Positions 18,787-28,494 of a stretch of 64,000 nucleotides of DNA are shown here, piece by piece. A model generated the notes under the pieces. The model was given only the letters and a program-made list of their open reading frames with translations. It made no database searches and was not told the DNA's origin. The DNA lies in contig NZ_BBCD01000001.1 of the NCBI RefSeq assembly GCF_001311865.1, positions 1 through 64,000 on the forward strand, in the 5' to 3' direction. The DNA comes from Piscibacillus salipiscarius JCM 13188 (GTDB taxonomy: Bacteria > Bacillota > Bacilli > Bacillales > Alkalibacillaceae). The position numbers and the translations under genes were made by a program. Positions within the stretch are counted from its first letter, which is position 1, and each line of letters starts with the position of its first letter.

Positions 18787-20115
18787 TCATTTACATCCCC
18801 CGTCATTATTTGAGTTATCAACAGAGTTATCCACAACCTCATTATGTAACCTTTTCATTTCCTCTTGCACATCATTAGTCATTGGACTACGACCAAGCAA
18901 CGATTCTAAACTAATCGCACCCATATCTCTCAACTTCTCTAACTGTTCAATGATCTCACTATCATTCTGTGGCATAGCATATTGGAATACCATATCTAAC
19001 GTATCGTACTTATCATCATTAACCTTAACACCTTGCAACGCTAACAATGACTTAACCTTATCATGTCGTTCCTCTATACCTTCTCTCATGAACTGTTCAT
19101 TCATACTCGCCTTAATGTTAGCCAACTGGAATAACAACTTAATAGATACTTCACTGAGGTTAGATATATCTGTCTTATTCATACTAACAGCAGGTGTCTG
19201 TGATATGTCTAATAACGATTGCAATAACACTTTATGTAATGATTCAAAACTCTTACTATCCAATTTTGCTTGTAAATATTTAGCGTCTGATCCATCATCT
19301 AAATTAATCCCCTTACCCACTAAATCAGCAGGTAAAGATTCACCCTTCAATTGTTGCCCAATATTTAAAAAGATTGGATCAAGGAATTTTTCAGTCGCCT
19401 CAGCATATTTACTTAATAAACTTTCTAAGTTGTCTAGAATAGAAATCCAATCATCTAACTCTGAACGACCATCAACTTCATTCAATTCATTTTCATTATG
19501 ATAGATAATCGGCAAAACCTGATAAATTGGCATTTTGCTCAATTAATCGAATTTCTCCACCTTTATCATTATACCTACGTACCACTTCATCATCATACAC
19601 AATATAATGACTAATACCATCATGTACAAAACCTTCAATAACAGCGATTAACTCGTTATGCTCGTTATAGACAGGTACAAATTCATCAGTATGTATTAAT
19701 TTACTCTTAATCACACCACGATCTAAATAAACATATTCCGCCACACGACCATATTTTAATACCTTATCCAATATCTTCTGATTAAAACGATCATACTTCC
19801 CCTTGCGATTAACCTTTTGATAACGTTTAACAACTGATTCGTCACCAGTTAATGTAATCGGGTTCTGTAACAGATATGATTTTTGAAAGTTTAATAATGT
19901 TTTAGCATATTGCAATACAATCTTCTTTGGCTCAAATTCTTTACCATTGTACTTATACGATTGTTTTTGAAGTATTTTATGATTACCATTCAAATACTCT
20001 TTTTCTGTTGAACATCTAAAATACGTTGTTGGTTGTTTAATTGATTGACTTCTTCTACAAACCAATCTTGCTTACCGTCATATTTCTCACTTACGTACTT
20101 ATCTAAAGCAGTCAT
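18787..20115 (-). CDS. Portal protein (SPP1 gp6-like) of the selC element, two frame breaks
   Basis: Joining three segments gives about 440 residues beginning MTALDKYVSEKYDGKQDWFV at ATG 20115. The segment LLQNPITLTGDESVVKRYQK and GRVAEYVYLDRGVIKSKLIH, then a helical stem region and C-terminal wing, follow the layout of SPP1-type portals. Breaks lie near 20013 (AGAAAAAGAG, one A short) and near 19540. The portal forms the dodecameric ring through which terminase packages DNA. It lies directly after the terminase genes, as is usual. Its presence shows the element builds its own capsid vertex. Confidence 0.8.
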
Positions 20116-20134
20116 TCAATCACCTTCCTTACGT

Positions 20135-21737
20135 TTATATCTCGACATAATATTTAGCGTGTTTCATGGCTTGTATTGACATAGCCACACTAATCACTAA
20201 GTCGTCATGTCGATCTTCTCCACGTTTATTGCCTAATTTTCCATTATTGTCCTGATAGATTTTCATTTCTTCCAATGTTTCCACACATTCAATGACAATC
20301 ATATTCAAGTCAAAATGCTCTACAAAGTCATTAATAATAATTGGTTTTGTTACATTGGTTGTCTGAAAACCTAACTGAAGTTTTCTATGCCCTTTCTTAT
20401 CGAACGTCTTTTGTTTTAATAAGTTTAAGTAACCGTACTCTTTCCTAACCCTTTCGATTAAAGGTAATCCATAACTGTTACGTTCAATACAAAGGTAAGC
20501 ATAATTAAAAAACCTGCCTAAACTGTTCACCACTTCAGCGAACTTATAGACAGGAACATCATTTGCATAAAAACTAGCCATCTGTTGACCTTCTGCATTA
20601 AATATACTGATTGTACTATTATCATTACTTCCACCAGTACCACTTGCTGTATCTACACCACCATAGCAACGTACTGAAGGTTTAGGTAGTCGATATATGT
20701 ATAGACTTTTATTGATATATGGTTTCAATACATCTGGTAACTCGTCATATATTTCATTAGTTTCAATCGGATCGATCACATGTTGCATACGTTCAACTAT
20801 TTTATTTGTATCAAATACACCAACATTAGTCGTATTAAATGCTTCTTCAGGTGTCGTAGGAAACTCACGTTTAAATTTCTCAATAGAATTAGTTTCAATG
20901 TAATGTCGCCTAAACATCAACTGACGATAGGTTGCTTTATGTTCTTCTTTTAATACCTTTTCGTCATGTTCTAAATGTTGCTTTCTCATACGACTACCTT
21001 GATTATGTACTTTAAACCATTCTTCTGCCTCATCAAACTATGTTTAAACTGTTTACTATACGCTTTAGCCAACCAACTATAAAAGTGTGCTTTCCATACA
21101 CTCTCTTTACCTCTCCATGCCTTACGAAACATATCAGCATACTCATTTTCACCATAAGCAGTCGATTCAATGATTATTTTACTATCTCTATTCTTAGCAA
21201 GGGCTGGAATGGCTGTAGCGATAATCTCACTTTGTTCATCAGTAGGATATTTAGCCATTTCACTAAAATGGATCAATTGAAACGTATTACCTGAAATACT
21301 ATCTGTACCACCAGCAGTAGCAACTTGAATACGACTGTGATTATCAAAATAATTTCATCTCTATTGTTTATCTTCTTTTTCGGGAACAAATTAGGGTATT
21401 TTTTATGTGGTAGCATGTCATACATCTTATTAAGTCGCCTTAGCAATGATTGAGTAACTTTATTATGGTGTGTCATCATCAAGTAGTTAGTATCTGGATT
21501 TGTTAAGGCAAGATATAACATATACGCTAAACTAAATGTGGTAAAACCTATTTGACGACCTTTTAGAATGATATTGTATTTTTCCATTTCCTTCATAAAA
21601 TGCTCTTGTTCAGGATTTAATACAAACGGTACATTAGCACCGTTATTGTCTGTAATTTTAATAAAATTTTTAGCAAATAGTCGAAAGTCACCCATCACTT
21701 TTTCAATTGCTTTTTGATTTTTCTGTTTGGCTGCCAA
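20135..21737 (-). CDS. Terminase large subunit of the selC element, two frame breaks
   Basis: Joined frames give about 530 residues. The ATPase part carries a Walker A-like KGRQIGFTT with the preceding adenine-binding region NPEQEHFMKEM, and motif III-like IIESTAYGENEY. The C-terminal RNase H-like nuclease domain starts GGVDTASGTGGSNDNS and has the late Asp motif in RHDDLVISVAMS. Breaks lie near 21345 and 21030. TerL drives DNA into the prohead and cuts it. It is unlike the prophage TerL at 60759-62416, so the two elements package with different motors. Confidence 0.85.
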
Positions 21738-21750
21738 TTCACACCACCTC

Positions 21751-22146
21751 TTAACTTAAATCTAAATCATAATCATCTTCATCATCAGATGGCGATTGAA
21801 ATTGTTTAGCAACTTGCTTAGAAGATGTATTAATTTCCTTCTTTAGTTGCAGAAATAGTTTTACTGATTTTTCATCACCATTTTTGGCTTTATCAGACAC
21901 TGCTTTATATGTTTCTAACAGATCATCAGCCACCTGAGAATGAAGATATAAAATAACTAGATTTTTATATTCTTCGGTTAATTCCCAATTAAGAAACGAA
22001 TCAATAGTTTTACGATTAACATACTTTAAGAACTGTTCTTCCGTTTTTAACGGTCTGTCTTTTTGGTATCTAAGATCAGGAAACTTGTATTTAAAATAAT
22101 GTTGTTTTTCCCAACTAACTTTTTTCAGTGCTTGATAAATATTCAT
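21751..22146 (-). CDS. Probable terminase small subunit
   Basis: A 131-residue helical protein ending in an acidic tail (SDDEDDYDLDLS) directly upstream of TerL, with its start overlapping the previous gene's end. The region LDLRYQKDRPLKTEEQFLKY-like and NWELTEEYKNLVILYLHSQ suggests a helix-turn-helix-bearing small subunit of the phBC6A51 kind, but the assignment rests mainly on position, size and the acidic C-terminus. It would recognise the packaging site. Confidence 0.6.
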   Translation of the reverse strand: MNIYQALKKVSWEKQHYFKYKFPDLRYQKDRPLKTEEQFLKYVNRKTIDSFLNWELTEEYKNLVILYLHSQVADDLLETYKAVSDKAKNGDEKSVKLFLQLKKEINTSSKQVAKQFQSPSDDEDDYDLDLS

Positions 22147-22367
22147 TCGACATCACCTCTATCAATATTTAAAAATTTACTAATTCTTTGGGTTTCATCA
22201 CTGACTTTTTCTAATTTAGTGTTCAATATTTCTAGTTCGTTATTATTAACAACTGATAGATTGTAGTTTTCTATTAATAGTTTTTCAATTTTATCTAAAT
22301 TCTTCAGAATTGAGTTCTGACCTTCTTCCTCAAACTTTACGATTTTCTTGTTTTCCAAAATTAACAC
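22143..22367 (-). CDS. Small coiled-coil protein
   Basis: A 74-residue charged, helical protein (NNNELEILNTKLEKVSDETQ) whose stop overlaps the start of the terminase small subunit by four bases, so translation is coupled. No family is recognised. It could be an accessory to packaging or replication. Confidence 0.6.
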   Translation of the reverse strand: MLILENKKIVKFEEEGQNSILKNLDKIEKLLIENYNLSVVNNNELEILNTKLEKVSDETQRISKFLNIDRGDVE

Positions 22368-22407
22368 CTCTTAAAATTTATTAATAAAAAAAGAACCCTA
22401 GTTTTCA

Positions 22408-23286
22408 CTAGAGTTCGTGTTCAGTACGATAACCTACAGGGGGTATTCCCCAGCCATCATCAATCTCTGTTTCTTCTATTTCTTCAAACGGTAATGGGTC
22501 TTCAGAAACAGTATCTTCATTATATCGTTTTAGAAATTTACTAATTACGTCTAAATTGTCTTGTTTATGCTGTTCTAGATTTTTCAATCCACCAAAGACA
22601 GCATAATGTTCAAATTTTATGCCACCTTTCTTATTTCTTACGTTAGTAGCCACAACCCCAAGTTTATTAAGGTCAATTAAACAATCTTTAATTGTGTCAT
22701 TGCCAAAGCCAAGCCAATTTTTGATTGTATTAATGTTTATCCATGCTTTACGTTCAGCAGATGAATTTGATAGTTTACGAACCAATAGATAAATCGTTAC
22801 CGCTTTAGAAGTTAGATCTTGTTCGTACATGTGATTAATTAAATCAAAAGAAACTGGAATATAGTAGTCATCTTCAGTTTTGGGAATATCTATATCTTCG
22901 TTATAGACATTCGGAACGTCTGTTGCTTTAAGTATTATCATTTTATCATCATAAACATTGCCTTTTTCATCTAATAATGTATCCCAACGTTTATAATTTT
23001 GCAGTTCGATAACTCCTGCATGATCCATTTGTTTAAGTAGTTTATGTATATCTTTCTTTGACAGTTTAGTTTTGATATTCACCTTTGTGTATTTTACCAA
23101 CGAGCCAATGCTAGTAATAAAATAATGTTCGTCTTTAGAACCTTGATGTACCCTGAAACGGAACAATTGTAAGTATAAATTTAAACCTTCATCTTTTCCC
23201 ATTTTCTTAAAGACAGATTTCTTTTTCCTATTACTGTCAAACCATGATGATTTAATTTTAATAGAACTGACTGCAAACTTTTCCAT
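22408..23286 (-). CDS. Putative replication initiator (winged-helix) of the selC element
   Basis: An intact 292-residue protein. Two winged-helix-like regions are suggested: residues ~30-115 (KKDIHKLLKQMDHAGVIELQ) and ~150-230 (VTIYLLVRKLSNSS then NTIKNWLGFGNDTIKDCLID). The tail is acidic and disordered (EEIEETEIDDGWG). This tandem winged-helix plus acidic tail layout is that of plasmid/phage initiators of the RepA_N or DnaD-like kind. Six GAGTAAA repeats and an A/T-rich tract lie just upstream of its start. I infer that it binds these as iterons to start replication after excision. Confidence 0.65.
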   Translation of the reverse strand: MEKFAVSSIKIKSSWFDSNRKKKSVFKKMGKDEGLNLYLQLFRFRVHQGSKDEHYFITSIGSLVKYTKVNIKTKLSKKDIHKLLKQMDHAGVIELQNYKRWDTLLDEKGNVYDDKMIILKATDVPNVYNEDIDIPKTEDDYYIPVSFDLINHMYEQDLTSKAVTIYLLVRKLSNSSAERKAWININTIKNWLGFGNDTIKDCLIDLNKLGVVATNVRNKKGGIKFEHYAVFGGLKNLEQHKQDNLDVISKFLKRYNEDTVSEDPLPFEEIEETEIDDGWGIPPVGYRTEHEL

Positions 23287-23404
23287 TTAAAAACCCCTTT
23301 TTGAATTATAAATTGTTAAATTAGAAATTAAATTTAAAACAGACCAGAAACAGAAAAATGAGTTGTCTTGTTCTCTTGCGTTGTACGTCTAGTACAAAAA
23401 GCAA

Positions 23405-23770
23405 GGAAATATTAATTATAATTCTTTAAGAGATTATTAATTATAATTAATTATATACCTAAATACAGAGTAAATTTGGTATATTAATAGTTTTATCATT
23501 CCGAATTAGCGAGTAAACTGGTATTTACTATTTTTGGAATATCGTCCAAACATACTGTAAAATGTATAAGTTTGGACTATAATTTTGATTGTTTTACTAT
23601 ATACCTAAAAACAGAGTAAATCGGCACTTTTAACTCATTAACTGTTCCTATTTTCCGAGTAAATATTAGGTTTTCAGATACCAAAATCTTATTTTCCGAG
23701 TAAATTTTAATTCATTTCCCAAAACCCTATTATATCAACGCTTTTAACCTTACTGATTTTCAGAGTAAAT
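23405..23770. repeat. Iteron-like GAGTAAAT repeats, candidate replication origin
   Basis: Six copies of (C)AGAGTAAAT or CCGAGTAAAT lie in one orientation at 23466, 23510, 23612, 23655, 23695 and 23761. Two of them sit inside a longer repeat, TATATACCTAAANACAGAG. Next to them is an A/T-only tract (about 23409-23458) with repeated TTAATTATAATT. The array ends some 120 bases before the initiator gene. This is the usual anatomy of an iteron origin with an unwinding element. Confidence 0.7.
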
Positions 23771-23789
23771 TCAATATAATTGCTCAAAT

Positions 23790-23993
23790 TTATTTATTTT
23801 GACTATTTTCTTCTTTATAAACATCTAAACACTTCTGCAATTCTTCTGATTTAGGATATAAACTGAACATTTTTTGTGACTTAGGATTAATTGCAATTGT
23901 TAAAGGTACAATTTTTCCGTCAGAATGTTTATAGATATACGTGCTTAATTTTTTACTGTAACAGTAAAATAGATCATCATTTTTAATTTTCAT
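23790..23993 (-). CDS. Small unknown protein
   Basis: A 67-residue protein, MKIKNDDLFYCYSKKLSTYI then a mixed charged tail. It has one upstream AGGGAGAGA ribosome site before ATG 23993 and lies between the iteron array and the 251-residue gene. No motif is recognised. Confidence 0.55.
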   Translation of the reverse strand: MKIKNDDLFYCYSKKLSTYIYKHSDGKIVPLTIAINPKSQKMFSLYPKSEELQKCLDVYKEENSQNK

Positions 23994-24059
23994 ATTAATT
24001 TCTCTCCCTTTTTAAGTATGTAAATTTACAAAAGTTTCTGTTGGTTAAAGCAAAAGATA

Positions 24060-24815
24060 CTAATTGACGTTTAATATCACTTTTGCTATTAATTTGTTTG
24101 TGCTACAGGCATAATCAATATACTTCTTCTGTAACGTAAATTGCCCTCTAGGTAGTTCTAAAGGCAAATTAAAAACCCCTTCCAACTTGGACAAGGGTAG
24201 ATTAGTTTCTAGATAACCTTCATCATTTAATTTAATAGTTGCTTTAGTTTTGTATTGTTGTTGTAACTCATAAAATTCCTCAATATCCGTTTCATTTAAT
24301 AGATCAATCAACTCTGGGAACTCCAATAACTCTAGGTAGTGTGTATGTATATCTTTAAATCGGTCATTGTAGTGTCCTAAAAATCCACTATCAATTGATA
24401 AAATCAGCATTTTACCTAGTTTAGTTTTTGGCAATGGTAAATCATAAAATGACCACATTAATAATGCTGTTGACATAGCATATTTATCAAAATAATTATC
24501 CTTATGTATGCCGTTTATTGCATTAATATTGGCTGTTTTAGGATTCACATAATCACCTTCAGACACTTTAACTACATGATTACACCACGATCTACCATTG
24601 TGTAATGCTAAATCGACACCTATTAATTTTGATTGATAGTTAGGGTCATTTACAAACAACGTGTTAAAGTCGTAAAAGTGATTTATTTCATAACCATTTA
24701 CATATTGCTCAATCACACAACCCAACAAACTATCTAAATCATTTGTTAATACTGTTGAGTAGTTACCTTTTTCAAAACACCATTTTGGAAACATGTCTTT
24801 TAATTCTTTTTTCAT
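24060..24815 (-). CDS. Unknown 251-residue protein with TNDLDSLLGC motif
   Basis: An intact soluble protein. Near the N-terminus VLTNDLDSLLGCVIEQYVNG precedes a beta strand and INHFYDFNTLF, and GVDLALHNGRSWCNHVV follows around residue 70. The Asp-rich first motif and the later DxxLxxxxxxxCNH resemble the metal-binding motifs of DHH-type phosphoesterases, and similar proteins occur in phage and plasmid replication regions. The match is too partial to claim the activity. The gene lies between the capsid operon and the replication origin. Confidence 0.5.
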   Translation of the reverse strand: MKKELKDMFPKWCFEKGNYSTVLTNDLDSLLGCVIEQYVNGYEINHFYDFNTLFVNDPNYQSKLIGVDLALHNGRSWCNHVVKVSEGDYVNPKTANINAINGIHKDNYFDKYAMSTALLMWSFYDLPLPKTKLGKMLILSIDSGFLGHYNDRFKDIHTHYLELLEFPELIDLLNETDIEEFYELQQQYKTKATIKLNDEGYLETNLPLSKLEGVFNLPLELPRGQFTLQKKYIDYACSTNKLIAKVILNVN

Positions 24816-24975
24816 TTTTTAGTGAAAGAAGTAAATCCTCCCACTATCTCTCTGATACTCGGCTTAAATATTTCATCTCCTGCCACTCCTTATCTTGCCT
24901 ACTTAGTGTAGGTGAGAAGAAGTGGTTAAGATGAATTTACTAATACCTTCACATTTTCACCTCTACTTTTCGATT

Positions 24976-25149
24976 TTATTTTTGATCTATGTATCTTTTA
25001 TATCTCTCTATCTTGTCGTCTGACATATTACAATCACCAGTTTCATATCTACTGATAAGTGATTGACTGCAATTTAGTACTTCGGATAAATCTTTATGAG
25101 TAATACATTTACGTCTACGTTTTAATAGATATTCTTCCTTTCTAAACAT
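24976..25149 (-). CDS. Small XRE-type helix-turn-helix regulator
   Basis: A 57-residue protein starting at ATG 25149 after AAAAGGAG. The segment THKDLSEVLNCSQSLISRYE is a classical Cro/C1-type helix-turn-helix, in which SQSLISRYE forms the recognition helix. It lies directly after the capsid terminator and before the replication genes. It probably regulates the switch between the capsid and replication modules of the element. The element shows no other obvious repressor. Confidence 0.8.
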   Translation of the reverse strand: MFRKEEYLLKRRRKCITHKDLSEVLNCSQSLISRYETGDCNMSDDKIERYKRYIDQK

Positions 25150-25175
25150 CTCCAATTTCTCCTTTTAAAATTAAA

Positions 25176-25204
25176 AAGGACTGCCCAAAATGGACAGCCC
25201 TTGA
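25176..25204 (-). terminator. Terminator after the major capsid gene
   Basis: On the minus strand AAGGGCTGTCC and GGGCAGTCCTT pair over 11 positions with two G-U wobbles around ATTTT, followed by TTTTTAATTTT. Confidence 0.75.
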
Positions 25205-25216
25205 TTATGTATAAAT

Positions 25217-26092
25217 TTATACACCAGCAGTTACAGTTAATACACCAACACCTTTAGGTGATCCTACTTTAAGTGTAGATTCAGCAATTACTTGACCTTT
25301 AACAGAGTCACCTGTTTTAGCAAGTGGCTCAAAATGTGGCTCACGTAAATATGCAAGGTCAACATAAGCGTCATTAAAAAATACTGCTTTATCAACAGGT
25401 ACGTGCTTAGATAAAATAAAGTTTACAGTACCGTAGTTAGTTGTTACAGAATCAACCACTAAACCAAAGTTAGTTTGTTTGTGATTGTAGTTGTAACGAT
25501 CTTGATAGATAGCGTCTACGTCTTCTTTAATGTCCGCATTGACTAAAGCATAATAAGTACCCTCTGCTAAATCTTGATCCCAAAGGTTACGCATAGCAGT
25601 TTTAATATTGTCTTCAGTTACAGCGTCAGTCGCTGCGACTGCGTTACTAGCGTCTGCAAATTCAATTAGACCACTCATATGACGAATACCTGAAGTCGAA
25701 CCATCATCTTTTAGACCATTGATTAATTTCTTCTCCATGTTGATTTTTAGTTCTAATAGACGATCATTTACTTCTTCTGCTAATTGACTAGATTTCATTG
25801 CCTGTGCTGAACCTGAGATACTAGCACCCTTTTTGAAGATTTCAAGCACGTTATTTAGTTCTGCTCTAGCAGATTCATAGAAAGTTGTTGTATCTGAACC
25901 TTCTTCTGCTGAAATGTCATCCGTAGAATCCAACGTCTTTTCTCTCCAAGTGTAAACAGTGCTAAGTGCTTTTTCAATATTACCTTTTGCCATAAGCATA
26001 GATGTTAAAGGTGTCGCTTGAACACCAATTACTGCGATTTCCTTTGCTAAACTAATTCGTTCTGCTTGTGTAAAGTTATCTGAGTTAAACAT
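25217..26092 (-). CDS. Major capsid protein (SU10/DUF5309-like) of the selC element
   Basis: An intact 291-residue protein. The N-terminal arm leads to QATPLTSMLMAKGNIEKA and the E-loop-like VYTWREKTLDSTDDISAEEG. The middle has SGSAQAMKSSQLAEEVNDRL, and the tail ends in KHVPVDKAVFFN and VKGQVIAESTLKVG. This pattern matches the HK97-fold capsid family named after SU10 (DUF5309). ATG 26092 follows GGAG by ten bases. Scaffold-like protein lies just upstream and no protease is visible, as in phages whose capsid is not cleaved. It is not similar to the prophage capsid at 57636-58823. Confidence 0.82.
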   Translation of the reverse strand: MFNSDNFTQAERISLAKEIAVIGVQATPLTSMLMAKGNIEKALSTVYTWREKTLDSTDDISAEEGSDTTTFYESARAELNNVLEIFKKGASISGSAQAMKSSQLAEEVNDRLLELKINMEKKLINGLKDDGSTSGIRHMSGLIEFADASNAVAATDAVTEDNIKTAMRNLWDQDLAEGTYYALVNADIKEDVDAIYQDRYNYNHKQTNFGLVVDSVTTNYGTVNFILSKHVPVDKAVFFNDAYVDLAYLREPHFEPLAKTGDSVKGQVIAESTLKVGSPKGVGVLTVTAGV

Positions 26093-26147
26093 TAATATCA
26101 ATCTCCTTTAATAGTTGTTTTAATTTATATAAACCGATAAAATCGGC

Positions 26148-26576
26148 TTATCCAAAGAGTTTAGTTAATTTTGTACCTATCATGCCTTTTGTATCCTTAT
26201 CTTTTTCAAACTTAGAATACTCATCATCAGTCGCATGATCCTGTGGTACATAGCCAACGCTTGTTTTAATATCGTTGACAATCTGATTAAGTGATTTAAC
26301 TGCTTGATTAAGTTCTTCTTCATCTTGTACTTTAACTACATCAGCAAATTGCTCTAATCCATTTTCTTTTAAAGTTGCATTTACTTCACGCTTAAATAAA
26401 TTCTGCTCTTTTTCTGCTAACGCTTTTTCTTCTTCTGTTAATTCTTTCGGCTTGTATTGAAGTAACTCATCACGTTCTGTAACGATTGGATCTAACTCTT
26501 GCTCAGTCCATTCTGTTTTAGCGTTCTGAATTGCCTCATCTACCTGTTCTTGTGTAAATGTGTTTTCTTCAGCCAT
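26148..26576 (-). CDS. Putative capsid scaffold protein
   Basis: About 142 residues from ATG 26576 (after AAGGAG), highly charged and helical: EENTFTQEQVDEAIQNAKTE, then ELTEEEKALAEKEQNLF and a short C-terminal end GTKLTKLFG. Composition, coiled-coil character and position directly before the capsid gene are those of phage scaffolding proteins (GPO/DUF4355 type). It would template prohead assembly and be lost on packaging. Confidence 0.75.
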   Translation of the reverse strand: MAEENTFTQEQVDEAIQNAKTEWTEQELDPIVTERDELLQYKPKELTEEEKALAEKEQNLFKREVNATLKENGLEQFADVVKVQDEEELNQAVKSLNQIVNDIKTSVGYVPQDHATDDEYSKFEKDKDTKGMIGTKLTKLFG

Positions 26577-26592
26577 ACACAATCTCTCCTTT

Positions 26593-26870
26593 TTAAATAA
26601 ATTTTGATTCAATCCTATCTCTAACAAGGATAGGTTTTTGATTATGCAATCCTCTAAACTCGAAAATCACTTCAGGTTTGTCATTGGGTAGTACATAGTC
26701 ATAAAAAAGACACCTACATCTTCTTGATTGGTGTCGTCTAAAGCAATTGATTCAATTTCAGTTTGGTCTTTATCATAGATTGTTAAGTACACGTCAACTG
26801 GATTAACTGACTGTCCGTTCAACGATTTAAAGTGTACTTTTAAACGAACAGTATCACCTTTATAAATCAT
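26593..26870 (-). CDS. Small beta-rich structural protein, one frame break
   Basis: From ATG 26870 the product begins MIYKGDTVRLKVHFKSLNGQ and is all beta. One T missing from the T6 run near 26700 interrupts it. Restored, it continues as YDYVLPNDKPEVIFEFRG to a stop at 26593, about 92 residues. The GDTVRLKxxFK start is a pattern seen in small phage Ig-like structural proteins. It could decorate the capsid or hold the GLUG protein encoded just upstream. Confidence 0.55.
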
Positions 26871-26961
26871 TCCATCACCTCACTGTAAGATGGATTTTCT
26901 ATAACTTGACTATAAGTATTATTCACGTTATATGACGTTCGAGATTGGTTACTCTCGATAG

Positions 26962-28125
26962 TTATGTAACCATTAATGGTTTTACTACTAGATGGTAATA
27001 AACGTCTGTATCGGCTTGTATGCGGTTCAAATACGATACTAGATTAATAGTTTGTATTATAGGTTGTCGATAAGTTGATACATTAACGCTAGATTGAATT
27101 GGAGAAACAAAACTTGTTACATTCCCAACTCGTACGATATGGCTTGATTGTGTGGCATTTGTATCAATCCTAGACAAATACCCTTCAATACTTCTTAAAG
27201 TTGCTCTGTGGCTCTGTATGTGGCTAGAAATAGGTTGTATATCAGATTGAATAGATCGTGTTTCTATTTTTGGTGGTACATAGTCATCTATTGCGACATC
27301 TAATTGAGAAGTAATAATATTAAGGTAAGAGGTTACTTCTCTAGATTCTTGTTTAGCAGGTTGTTCAGGTGTACCAAACACTTGTAAATATGGATAACTA
27401 CCATTTATCCCCCATATAGAAGTAAAATCCCAATTGGTATAGGTAGATTGAGTTTGCATTTCTGCTGTTGTTTTACCTGTACCATGATGTGTTTGAGTTA
27501 CACCACTTACCTCTGTATCCCAAAAACAGTTATTTACTGTTGAATTATTTTCATACCAAGCAAAACCAAATACTTCATTAGGGTCAGCAGAGGTTAAACT
27601 ATTAGTAACTGAATAACAATTTTCAACCAAATGATTATCACCCACAAATGCACCAATAAAACCGCTTGAACGATAATTAGTAGTATGTATAGAATCTAAA
27701 TTAGTATAACTATTTGTTACTGTTGCAGTTCCTCGTAAGTTACCTATTAATCCACCTGCATAACCATATGCTTGAATTGTTCCACCTTCAACAAAACAGT
27801 TATCAATAATAGTGTTGCTACCACTTGTGTACCCAATTAAAGCACCTGCATTTGAATTACTGTTTACAATATCTATATTTTCAAATCCTAAATATAAAAT
27901 TGTAAAAGTAGATGAAGTTATCCCAAACAAACCAGTATGAGCATTGTGATTAATAGATAAATTAAGAATCTTATATCCTTTACCATCTAATGAACCACCA
28001 AAATCATCAATTGGTGTCCAATTACCCCAACCAGACATATCAATGTCATTTGTTAATTCAAAAGTACCAGTTAAATCATTTCTAATATTATCTAAATCTT
28101 GCGGTGTACTTATTAAAGTTGCCAT
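26962..28125 (-). CDS. GLUG-repeat protein, putative virion adhesin or spike
   Basis: An intact 387-residue protein. The first 250 residues contain repeated beta-helix units with GLUG-type cores: TGLFGITSS, AGALIGYTSGS, AGGLIGNLRGT and SSGFIGAFVGD, ending in GINGSYPYLQVFG. The remainder is repetitive with Ser/Thr/Ile/Gln-rich strands (RSIQSDIQPISSHIQSHRA). GLUG repeats form right-handed beta-helices in adhesins and some phage spikes. It has no signal peptide, so it is probably virion-associated rather than secreted. An adhesin-like gene is unexpected in a satellite of this kind. Confidence 0.7.
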   Translation of the reverse strand: MATLISTPQDLDNIRNDLTGTFELTNDIDMSGWGNWTPIDDFGGSLDGKGYKILNLSINHNAHTGLFGITSSTFTILYLGFENIDIVNSNSNAGALIGYTSGSNTIIDNCFVEGGTIQAYGYAGGLIGNLRGTATVTNSYTNLDSIHTTNYRSSGFIGAFVGDNHLVENCYSVTNSLTSADPNEVFGFAWYENNSTVNNCFWDTEVSGVTQTHHGTGKTTAEMQTQSTYTNWDFTSIWGINGSYPYLQVFGTPEQPAKQESREVTSYLNIITSQLDVAIDDYVPPKIETRSIQSDIQPISSHIQSHRATLRSIEGYLSRIDTNATQSSHIVRVGNVTSFVSPIQSSVNVSTYRQPIIQTINLVSYLNRIQADTDVYYHLVVKPLMVT

Positions 28126-28139
28126 AATTAATCACCGCC

Positions 28140-28490
28140 TTAAACTTGCGGTACTTCAATATTATGTATCACCGTTAATTGATCTTCGTCTTGTTCGATT
28201 GTAAATGCTGTAAATGTTTCTGTGCTTAATGGATTACCACCACTAGCAACATTGAAAATAACCGATTGTGCAAATGTTTGTGGGGCAGTAATATCAGTAT
28301 CAGAACCTTTAACTACTACTTGTAATTGTAAAATTTGACTTCCTGCTGTATGCGTCCACGTTACTCGACTGTCGCTAGGATCAAGTCGTAATACTGCTGT
28401 TCCACTATCGTCTTGAAGTTCGATAAACTGCCAACTGTTTTGAATATAATCACGTAAATCTTGATATGCGTCTTGTGTAATTTCAGCCAT
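28140..28490 (-). CDS. Putative virion structural protein
   Basis: A 116-residue beta-rich protein, MAEITQDAYQDLRDYIQNSW then WTHTAGSQILQLQVVVKG. It starts at ATG 28490 after AAGGGGGGAA, immediately after the holin gene, and precedes the GLUG gene by 14 bases. The Ig-like strand pattern suggests an appendage or decoration protein. No family is recognised with confidence. Confidence 0.55.
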   Translation of the reverse strand: MAEITQDAYQDLRDYIQNSWQFIELQDDSGTAVLRLDPSDSRVTWTHTAGSQILQLQVVVKGSDTDITAPQTFAQSVIFNVASGGNPLSTETFTAFTIEQDEDQLTVIHNIEVPQV

Positions 28491-28494
28491 TCAT

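Noticed and set aside
18950-19501. A 183-codon plus-strand gene inside the portal region
   Set aside because: It is antisense to conserved portal coding sequence, has a low-complexity Ser/Leu/Asn composition and no ribosome site.
24060-24815. Assignment as a DHH-family phosphoesterase
   Set aside because: One Asp-rich motif is suggestive, but the DHH triad and DHHA1 motifs are not visible, so it stays unassigned.
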